From Mytilus edulis (Eukaryota; Mollusca; Bivalvia; Mytilida; Mytilidae), in contig NC_092346.1 in the NCBI RefSeq assembly GCF_963676685.1, positions 32,687,133-32,751,132 on the forward strand: DNA of 64,000 nt. Reading direction: 5' to 3'. This document shows, in pieces, positions 48,801 through 60,800 of this stretch. The translations under genes and the position numbers were made by a program. The first letter of the stretch is position 1. The number at the start of each line of letters is the position of its first letter. Below the pieces are notes generated by a model that was given only the letters and a program-made list of their open reading frames with translations, had not been told where the DNA came from and did not search any database.

Positions 48801-51800
48801 AAACTTCTCTTCCTACCGTCCCACTAACATTTTAATGGAATAGCCCTTAATGGATATTTTATATGATATGGCCTCTAGAAATCCAAGATTTTCAACAGTT
48901 TATAATTGATCCATATGAGGAATACATGTAGTATATCCTGCTTGCACTATTTCAGTAACCATGCTTCTATCCAAGTGAGTAATTTTGGAGCCTCAAGTTT
49001 ATTTTATTTTAGATTTTCAATTTTGATATATGCAGGAGGACCAGTACCCCATTAAGAGATACTGATGATTCTGATCACCAATGTAAAGACCATACTGGAG
49101 GGATAGTGGTTATAGCCTTCAATACTAAATCAGAGAGAACAATACATAGAGGCACATGTTTAGGTAATGTTTAATAATACATCTCCAATGTAAAGATCAT
49201 ACTGGAGGGATAGTGGTTATAGCCTAATACTAAATCAGAGAGAACAATACATAGAGGCACATGTTTAGGTAATGTTTTATAATACATCCCCAATGTAAAG
49301 ATCATACTGGAGGGATAGTAGTTATAGCCTTCAATACTAAATCAGAGAGAACAATACATAGAGGCACATGTTTAGGTAATGTTTTATAATACATCCCCAA
49401 TGTAAAGATCATGCTGGAGGGATAGTGGTTATAGCCTTCAATACTAAATCAGAAAGAACAATACATAGAGGCACATGTTTAGGTAATGTTTTATAATACA
49501 TCCCCAATGTAAAGATTATACTGGAGGGATAGTGGTTATAGCCTTCAATACTAAATCAGAGAGAACAATACATAGAGGCACATGTTTAGGTAATGTTTTA
49601 TAATACATCCCCAATGTAAAGATCATACTGGAGGGATAGTGGTTATAGCCTTCAATACTAAATCAGAGAGAACAATACATAGAGGCACATATTTAGGTAA
49701 TGTTTTATAATACATCCCCAATGTAAAGATCATGCTGGAGGGATAGTGGTTATAGCCTTCAATACTAAATCAGAAAGAACAATACATAGAGGCACATGTG
49801 TAGGTAATGTTTTATGATACATCCCCAATGTAAAGATCATACTGGAGGGATAGTGGTTATAGCATTCAATACTAAATCAGAGAGAACAATACATAGAGGC
49901 ACATGTTTAGGTAATGTTTTATAATACATCCCCAATGTAAAGACCATACTGGAGGGATAGTGGTTATAGCCTTCAATACTAAATCAGAGAGAACAATACA
50001 TAGAGGCACATGTTTAGGTAATGTTTCATAATACATCCCCAATGTAAAGACCATACTGGAGGGATAGTGGTTATAGCCTTCAATACTAAATAAGAAAGAA
50101 CAATACATAGAGGCACATGTTTAGGTAATGTTTTATAATACATCCCCAATGTAAAGACCATACTGGAGGGATAGTGGTTATAGCCTTCAATACTAAATCA
50201 GAGAGAACAATACATAGAGGCACATGTTTAGGTAATGTTTTATAATACATCCCCAATGTAAAGACCATACTGGAGGGATAGTGGTTATAGCCTTCAATAC
50301 TAAATCAGAGAGAACAATACATAGAGGCACATGTTTAGGTAATGTTTTATAATGCATCCCCAATGTAAAGACCATACTGGAGGGATAGTGGTTATAGCCT
50401 TCAATACTAAATCAGAGAGAACAATACATAGAGGCACATGTTTAGATAATGTTTTATAATACATCCCCAATGTAAAGATCATACTGGAGGGATAGTGGTT
50501 ATAGCCTTCAATACTAAATCAGAGAGAACAATACATAGAGGCACATGTTAAGGTAATGTTTTATAATACATCCCCTATGTAAAGACCATACTGGAGGGAT
50601 AGTGGTTATAGCCTTCAATACTAAATCAGAGAGAACAATACAAAGAGGCACATGTTTAGGTAATGTTTCATAATACATCCCCAATGTAAAGATTATACTG
50701 GAGGGATAGTGGTTATAGCCTTCAATACTAAATCAGAGAGAACAATACATAGAGGCACATGTTTAGGTAATGTTTTATAATACATCCCCAATGTAAAGAC
50801 CATACTGGAGGGATAGTGGTTATAGCCTTCAATACTAAATCAGAGAGAACAATACATAGAGGCACATGTTTAGGTAATGTTTCATAATACATCCCCAATG
50901 TAAAGATTATACTGGAGGGATAGTGGTTATAGTCTTCAATACTAAATCAGAGAGAACAATACATAGAGGCACATGTTTAGGTAATGTTTTATAATACATC
51001 CCCAATGTAAAGATCATACTGGAGGGATAGTAGTTATAGCCTTCAATACTAAATCAGAGAGAACAATACATAGAGGCACATGTTTAGGTAATGTTTTATA
51101 ATACATCCCCAATGTAAAGATCATACTGGAGGGATAGTGGTTATAGCCTTCAATACTAAATCAGAGAGAACAATACATAGAGGCACATGTTTAGGTAATG
51201 ATTAATAATACATCCCAAATGTAAAGACCATACTGGAGGGATAGTGGTTATAGCCTTCAATACTAAATCAGAGAGAACAATACCAATACTAAATCAGAGA
51301 GAACAATACCAATACTAAATCAGAGAGAACAATACCAATACTAAATCAGAGAGAACAATACCAATACTAAATCAGAGAGAACAATACATAGAGGCACATG
51401 TTTAGGTAATGTTTTATAATACATCCCCAATGTAAAGATCATGCTATAGGGATAGTGGTTATAGACTTCAATACTAAATCAGAGAGAACAATACATAGAG
51501 GCACATGTTTAGGTAATGTTTTATAATACATCCCCAATGTAAAGATCATACTGGAGGGATAGTGGTTATTGCCTTCAATACTAAATCAGAGAGAACAATA
51601 CATAGAGGCACATGTTTAGGTAATGTGTTATAATACATCCCCAATGTAAAGATAATACTGGAGGGATAGTGGTTATAGCCTTCAATACTAAATCAGAGAG
51701 AACAATACATAGAGGCACATGTTTAGGTAATGTTTTATAATACATCCCCAATGTAAAGATCATACTGGAGGGATAGTAGTTATAGCCTTCAATACTAAAT

Positions 51801-54800
51801 CAGAGAGAACAATACATAGAGGCACATTTTTAGGTAATGTTTTTAAACATGTTTATGTAGAATAGATTGTGTAATCTTCTTCTTTTTTCAGGTAAGAAAC
51901 CGAATTCAATATTTGAATGTATGACATCCTGCGAAAATTTAGTACATTTACTTTTCCATTTAGTTGTTACTAAGAATGACATGAGTCTCTGTATTAACAA
52001 AGGTTTGAATATTTTGTGAATTTTTGTCTGTAGCCTATTAGTATAGAGTATATAAGTTTTTCATGCTTGCTTTTTATATGACCCCAAAATTTTTTGGGAT
52101 CGTATAATGGTATGATGTTGTCGTCTGCGTAATAACTTAAGTTTAAGTAATATATCTTCATGAAAGTTTTTCAGCAGGTTCAATACCACAAAAAGAAGGT
52201 TTGGATTGATTTTTGGGATGATTGTCCAAACTGATTAGGAATAAGGGGCCTGAAAGGGGCCCAAAACAAGCATTTTTCTAGTTTCAGGATAATAACTTGT
52301 GAAGAAGTCATACCGCAATGTTTAAAACCACAAGTAGAAGGTTTGGATACATTTAAGGGGTTATGGGGCCAAAGTTTAGGAATTAAGGGCCAACAAGGGG
52401 TCAAAACAAGCATTCTCTAGTTTCCAGACAATAACTTATGTGTAATTGTATGGATCTCTCTGAAATTGTACCACAATGTACCAATTAACAAAGGAGAGGC
52501 TGGGATTAAGTTTTGGGTTAATTGGCCAAAATATGTAGGAATTAGGAGCCACAAAAGGGCCAAAAAGAAGCATGTTTCTAGTTTCCAAACAATCATGACA
52601 ATAGCTTGAGTTTAAGTGTATGGATCTCTCTGAAATTGTACTACAAGGTTCAATACTGCAATGGAAAGCATGGGATTGAGTTTAAGGGTTATTGCTCTGA
52701 AGGGGTTTCAAAAAGTTTCGGTGGGGGGATTATTTGTTTACCATTTTTTGGAGGGGTTCCTTTTTTTTCAAAATTTTTCAAATTTTGAATTTTGAAAAGT
52801 TTCAAGAAGAAATCTTCAATTGCACAGTATTGTGCAATAGATTTGTTAGATCTTTAAGCACATTTATTTTGTGACAAAAACCTATATTATGTCAAATATT
52901 TGATCACAATCCAAATTCAGACAGAATCTAGCTTGAATATTGTGACCAAATTTGCCCCAACTGTTCAGGGTTCAACCACTGGGGTCGTAAAAAGCTGTGC
53001 CCTGCAGAGCACCTGGTTGAAACTGGATCTGTTTATGTCAGTATTTTAATAACTGCTAAAATAGTTTCCATGGTTATGTCTTGTTTTATGCAAATAATTA
53101 GCCTTTAAGAACTATATAGGGAACATGCTCAGATTGATCTCTGCAGGGTAGAGGTTAATGCAGATTTTTCCTATACAAATTTATAGAATTGTTCATTGGG
53201 ATTTTTATGGGAAAATATAGCACTTGTTTTGCATAAGAACTATTGGAAATGAAGGCTACGAAATTAATCCAGAAAGGGTCTGTATATCAAAGTTCAGCAG
53301 TTGGTTTCATATCAAAAACTTTAAAAATGTTTTTCTCTGCTTTTATCCCATGCTCTGGGCAGTTAGGAGTAATAGAAAAGTTGGTTGGTTGGTGGACTCA
53401 AAGTAACAATATTATGTTTAGGTGGGATGATTTTTTCCTATGTAACAGTCTATATAGCTAGTAGGGAACAGGTTTCAACTCATATCACGATAAAATGATT
53501 TGTCCTGAATATGTATTTAAAAATAATTGTTTTTTGAAGTTTTATGTCCATTCATCCATCTAAGCTATTTGGACTTAATGATTGGATAGATATAGGTCTT
53601 TATGAATTAGTAGTTTTCAGTGGCGGATCCAGAACTTTTCCTAAGGGGGGGGCCCGCTGACTGACCTAAGAGGGGGCCCGCTCCAGTCATGCTTCAATGA
53701 TTCCCTATATAATCAACCAAATTTTTCCCACGAAAAGGGGGGGGGCCCGGGCCCCCAGGCCCCCCCCTGGATCCGCTTATGGTTTTATGCAAATATTTTT
53801 CAGGTCATAGTGTCCATGGCAGTACAGTGTATGCTGGGAAAGATACATCCAACGGAGAATTAGTAGCTTTATGCAAATTAATTTTAACAGAATATATTTG
53901 TTTTTTTAGGTCATAGCATCCATGGTAGTACAGTGTATGCTGGGATAGATACAGCCAGTGGAGAATTAGTAGCTATATCAGAATGGGTTTTAAAGTGGCG
54001 CCATATCAAACAGAAGAGAACTCAAAGAGTTGATTATGAAGATAAGGAGTGTGCTACTTACTTAAAACAGGTAAATGAAAAAAATGCGTTCAAAACCTAA
54101 TTGGTTAATGTCAAAAAATGAAATAAATAAGAATTTAAACATTCTATCAGTGTCTAAGTAGTTTGATTCATTCCAGTTTTTTCCAAGCAGCTATTTTCAT
54201 GATTTTTCAAATAAAAAACTACCTTAATCTTACAATTTAGATTATCAAACCAGTGGCAGATCCAGAACTTTTTGTAAGGGGGGCCCGCTGCCCGCTGACT
54301 GACCTAAGGGGGAGGGGGGGCACTCGCTCCAGTCACGCTTCAGTGATTCCCTATATAATCAACCAAATTGTTTCCACAGGGCCCACCTGGATCCGCCTAT
54401 GCAAACACTGATTATTATGAGGAAATGTTTTGTCAATTTCTCTTTCTCAATTATTCACTGACTATGCATATAGTGAAAGATCGTCATAAAAAATGTGAAA
54501 ATTCGAAAATTTTGCATACAAAAAAACAAAAGATTCACACAAAAACATTTTGGTTGCACGGTTTTCAGCATTTTGAATGTTTGTCTTTTTCAAATCTCAT
54601 GAAGTTATGATGTTCAAACATGGAATACTGTGATCATTGTTGGTATCATTTTTGTACCAATATTTTGAGTACAAATCAAGTACTGGAAAATACAAGTACC
54701 TAAATATAAGAAATATAATAATAAAGTAAAGAAATAGTACTAAATATTACAAGTAAATTTCCAGTACTACAGATTTTAAGTACAGAAAAAGTAACTATGC

Positions 54801-57800
54801 AAAAGTAGCTGTGTACCAAACAATGTCATTATAATTTCCAACCTCAAAATCATCTGTCCACACACTGACAGTTTTATTTAAAGTTATGTCAAGAGAAATC
54901 TTATATATAAATATACAGTGTATCCTGTGTTATCCAACATACTGGGGACCAAAAAAAATGTCTGATTAAGCATGGTGTCGCAATACTGGTTTTTTTTCTG
55001 CAAAGATAGCCCTCTTTTGGGACCCGAAAAATGTGTCAGTTAAAGCAGGATGTTGGAATACTCAATTGTCGGATTAGGCAGGTTACTCTATATTTGAAAA
55101 CAAGGAAAGTGACAATGTCAGCTATAATTAACTGAGGTTGTAGTCTTCTATCAGGTACCATACTATGTACCGTAGGTTGTAGTCAGTTTAATGAGCATAC
55201 ACATTATACATGTCTCCCTTGTGGCTAATATACATTTAAAAGCTAGAGTTATTTCCCTTTGAATATAAAATTTTCGGTTTTTATATCTTCTGTGTAGTTG
55301 CCATTTACTTTGTATGGATGAGATTTATACATGTGAAAAATAGAAATGTGGGTATGTGTGAATGAGACAGCAACCCATTGACATAAATAACAAAAAAACC
55401 ATCTAGAGGGCAGTTTACAATCTCCCAATTAGGCAGGTGTCTTAACAACAAATAAAGCTCTAAATTGTGCTGAGGGTAGAACAGCTGACAATATAATAAA
55501 CAAGAACCATAATAGATCTGCCAGTTAAACCTAATTCTAATATCATACACAGTTTTCAGTTGGCTGTTCAGACCTTTTTGTAGAATTTATACTTGCATCT
55601 TAGTAGATGATCTTGCGTTCTTTCCCCAATGGTGGTTTATTGTATAAAATCTTAATAATATTAAAGAACTATTTATTTTTAACCTACTGTATATTCATTT
55701 AATTTCCTTGGTACCGATTTTCATAGATTAAGAAAAACGTACATGTTGGTGGATAGTTGATTTCGTGAATTTGCAAAACGCTGCATACAAGCCTATAGAA
55801 AATTTATCCTTCGTAGAACATTTAATTTGGTGGTTCACCTTTTTCACCAAAATTGGTATCCACAATTGATAATGAATCCACAGTATTAAGAGTGTATATT
55901 TGTATATAAAAAAATTACTAGGCTTATTTACATATTGAATTTCTTGCTTTCTTTATTCCAGATTACAAGCATTGAACAAGAAATACACAGCTTGATTCGA
56001 TTACGACATAAAAATCTTATTCACTACTTAGCTATAAAATATATACAGGAAGCAGGGGAATGTACAGTTTATGTAAGTTAATATTTTTATGGACATGATT
56101 TACATATTATCAAGATAGGAGAGAAATAAAGAATTAAGCAATTTTTTAAGAAAAATTCATAAATGTCAGAATTTTGGTTGAAAATAAATTGTAACAGAAC
56201 AATGTTCGAGATGGGACTCATTGGGGTCTAAGCGTGATGTGGGATTGGCTGATTTTTTTTAAGCGTGACACATGAAAGTCAAATGATTAAGTGTGAAAAC
56301 GGGAAACGAAGAAAGGCGGGACATGGGTAATTACATGTGCTCTTATGGCAACGAGAAGTGGGATATAGAGTTCTCACTAAACAATAAGCGGGATCTGGGA
56401 TTAGATCCCACAAGGAGACCTCGTTAGAGATCCTCGTTACTAGTGTAGATAAGAAGCAGATTCAGTATTTTCATATGTGCCACAGGAAATCCTGATCTAT
56501 ATGATTAGAATTGCTGCATGTTAATCTCAACTATATAACTGCTAATAAGTATTTAGATGAACCTGTTGTAAAATCAGTTCAGCAGAATATGGAAAATATA
56601 TAAGTGGAATGTACATATGATACCCTTGAAATGCACTGTTCCTGTCAAATGCCAAACACAACAATTTTTATGCCCCATTTTTATGCCCCATTTATTATTC
56701 CCCGATTTATATGGGCATTATGTTTTCTGATCTGTGTGTTTGTTTGTCTGTCCGTTTGTCTGTCCATTAGTTAGTTTGTCCTGCTTCAGGTTAAAGTTTT
56801 TGGCCTCAAGTCTGTGCGACAGCTCATTTTTGTTGGAATTGTTGGCGCCTGGAGTCTGGGCCTCTGTTTCTTTTTCGTGTTTCATATTCATTTTTTGGAG
56901 CCTTGAGTCTGGGTGTCAGATCATTTTTCATGAATCATTTCAAAGCAAAGCTTTTTGAAATTGTCCAGTACAATTCATATCAGTCTGATCACTTATGCCT
57001 ACATTTTACAGTTGCCTCACTTGTTCAATGTAACATGCCCAAATAAACTACTTGAGACCATGAATATCATTTCATGTATCACAAACTCATTTTTCTTTTG
57101 ATTGTCAAATTTTTAGAAACATTCAGGATGAGATTCATTATATTTTGTATATTTGTTATTGTGTAGCCAGACATCAAATCTAGCAACCTATAGAAATGAA
57201 CTGACATTTTCTCTTATGTTAGTTTGATATCTATCAGTAATACAGTATATGAAGACTCTAAACATGTTATTTATTATGAATGAATGATATACTGTTAAGA
57301 CACTTTCATGCTCCCACACTTGTCGATCACTCTATTATACAGTAAGTTTAGAATGTAATGTGTACATTTATCAATGTAAATCTTTGTCAGTTAACTTTTT
57401 TCTCCAGCAATTTTTTATAGCTAGTTTTCAGTCTCAGTGGATGAGTGGTCTAAGTAGTTCCCATCTACACTTGCCTATGAAGATTGAGGTTGTGAGTTTC
57501 AACTCCATTTGGCAAGGTGCTTTTGACTCAGATTTCAATTGACTAGAATGGAGTTTGCCTGCTTTAGGTTGGTGGGTCTCTGTTGTTACTCATGTTTTCT
57601 TCACCAATAAAACTGATCACTGTAGTATAGCCAATTGTCAGAAAAGTGATGTTAGACACCAACAATCAATCAATCAATTAAATAACCAGTAATTGGTCGT
57701 TAGGTTGGTGGGGCTCTATTGGTACTCCAACTTTCTCCGCCAATAAAATGAACACTAAACAGAGCCAAAGGTGAAAGTTGTGTTAAACCCCAACAATCAA

Positions 57801-60800
57801 TCAATCAAACAACCAGTAATTTGACAGATTTTTGGTTGGTCTCTGTTTGTGCTTTTTCACCAATAAAACTGATCACATAATATAGCCAAGTGTGAAGGTG
57901 GTGTTACAAGCCAACAATTAATCAATCAAGCAACCAGTAATTGGGCATATTTTTCAGGGATATCTGTTGATACTCCTGCTTCCTCCATGAATAAAATCAA
58001 TCAATTGATCAATATGAACTTTCATTTCTACCTGTGATGACTGCTTAAGGGGGCTCGCGGGTATAAACCAAATTTTTTTCCTTATATAGGATTTCCCTAT
58101 ATTTTTCTATAAATGAACTTCATCTTATACTTAATAGAAATATAGAATAAAAACATGGGGTCACCGGACATTTATTCTCACAATCTGCCTTCGAGAGAAG
58201 CATACATTTTTGTAAAATTGCATTTTTGCACCAAAGGGAGATAATTTGGAGCTTTTTCGATGATATATACATTTTGAAAGTCATCTGGGGTCAAAACGAA
58301 TTGACTTTTTGGAATAATTTTTGCTGTTAAATAAAGTAACAACTAATAAAGTAAAAAAAAATTGTAATGAAAACCAAAAAAACCCAAAAAATTCTGAAAT
58401 TTTTATAACCACGAGCCTCCTTAACGAATAATTAACTCATCAATCAACAAATCAATCAATCAATTGATCAATATGAACTTTCATTTCTACCTGTGATAAC
58501 TGCTTAACAATTAATCCACTTATCAATCAACAAATCAATCAATCAATTGATCAATATAAACTTTTATTTCTAACTTTGATAACTGGGTAACGATAAACCA
58601 ACCAACCAGTATTTAGAAAATATCTTCAGATCTTGTTGGATGTTGGAACAACCAACAAAAATCAATCACCAACGGATCAACCAACCAAAAATTTATGTTA
58701 GTAAAGGGGGAGACGTCCATTGACAATTATTTCGACAATTGATTTTATTTTTTGATAGGGTTAATTATGATAATTCTGGTATATTCACATCTCATTGAAG
58801 ACTGTTTGTTGATACATATATTTCTCTTGTTTAGATCTCTTTTTTTGTTTTTAAGTTGCTGTCTTATTGTCAATACACTATGTCCCCCTTTTATACATAT
58901 TTGTCAGATATATATCAAACTAAAAATGATTTCACTATCAATTAAGGTAATTTTTATTATGATCTTTGGCTTTAGTTTTGATCCATGGTATCCTTAAAAA
59001 GTAACATTTTGAATAAAAAGGGAAATAACTGTTATACAAGATATTGGTCTAATCAGTTCTGGTAAGTTCACTCGTAAGCTGTAAGTCCAGTTGTCATATG
59101 CATATGACATGAATATTGTTTGCCTTATACTATTTCACATATTTCTTTTTCATTAAAGTTTGAAAGTTTTAAAATCCTTCAATGTTTATTACATATAGCT
59201 TTGCATCCTTAGCTTCATCACCTACAGCCTTAGTACATCCAATATAAAGTTGTCCAGTTGTGTTGAAGGCAAAAGAATGTGGAAACTCTATTCCTATATC
59301 GTTGGTATTGAAATATGAAATCAAATGACCATTGTCGTTGAGGATGTGTAAGATTCGGGTAATCACATCTATCACAACAACATTGTCACTTGGTGTTGTC
59401 ACAATGTCTACTGGTTTGAATGGTTTACTCTTATTGATAGTTGGATGACCTGTATACTGGTTTATTATATGTCCTCCTTGTCCTAAGACAACTACTTTAC
59501 CACACCAATCATCTGAAATATTATCCGCTACATGTATATTTCCATTACATGTAGTGGTTATACGCCTAGGGTTATTAAATAAAGGTTGATTATGTTCATC
59601 ATGTTCATACACAGCCTCCTTGTCTCCTTTCTTGTTCATTATGATCACTACACTTCTTTTTAGTTTACCATTATAAGCTCCTACTATAAGTTTATTGTCA
59701 CTGATAACATGGATAGCAATGGGAAGTAAAGGTGATACATCATAAACAGAATCAGTCAGTTCACCAGTACTGCTGATTTGTTGTAACCTTGTTCCCCCCA
59801 AAACACACAGAAGGAATTGATTAGATGGAGTAACTGCCATTCCACACACATGAATGTTAAATTTAGACAGCACCTTTAGATTGGTTCCTTCAGGTTTTAC
59901 TCTCTGTAACACTTTATAAATACCAGAACTTATCCAAATTGACTGATCAAGGCATGGACTTACAAATCTTATTAACTCAAGTTCAGTCTGGTACTCATTA
60001 TTGATGACCAGGGAGGTGTTTATTTCTGCTGACAAGTTTCCATCATCTTGTAGTGATCCAATGTGAGATTGGTTCAAATTTCCTGTAACAAATGTTGGTG
60101 AAGAAGTATAGCTAAGCCTGGTTCGTGGTTCTTGGTTTTCTGTGAATTTCTCCATCTTCTTGACCTCTTTGAAGAATTCAGAAGCATTGGAAAGGTCAAT
60201 ACAGTTCTGGACTTCAGTGATTTTATCCTCTTTCTGGGTTGTGAATAATGATATAGCATTAAGATCAGATTTGACTGATGTTAAAACAGTTTCATGACTC
60301 TGTTCCAGTTTATTTTTGAGTTCTTTAAAATATTGTTCTACTTGTTGTTTTACGGTTTCCTCATGACTTTGAATATTTCTTTTTTCCTTGTTATACTTTA
60401 TATTTTCAGCGCACACTAGTTTATTAAGCTGGTCTTTCTTTGCGTTGATTTTATAATTACTCTTCTGCATTTTACTTTGTCCTTTTTTTAATATTTCTAC
60501 TTTGATGTTGTATGCATCACTAATTTCGATTAAATCATGCTTCTTATGAATTTTAGCAACACAGGTTGGACACACTAGGATTTCACATGTATTACAGTAA
60601 AGACATGATGATTGTCCAGTGTGTTCATTACACTTAATATTGGTAAAATCCAGTTCTTCCTTATGCAGTCCAATCTCTTCTTTTTTGATGATCTTATGAT
60701 CAAGTGCATTTTTGAATTGAGAATGTACATTTTCCTTGCAATGAGCACACATCATAATACTGCAGTCCATGCATTTCCACTGAATTGGTCTATCTGTTTT

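Noticed and set aside
49872..51763. Repeated ~60-codon minus-strand ORFs in the exon-7 array
   Set aside because: They are antisense readings of the same 107-bp unit and appear only because the unit is repeated.
35945..51840. CRISPR-like array
   Set aside because: The units are head-to-tail repeats without unique spacers, in a eukaryotic gene with introns.
57438..57510. Genuine tRNA gene
   Set aside because: A- and B-box-like motifs are present, but the sequence does not fold into a full cloverleaf by eye and is followed by SINE-type modules.
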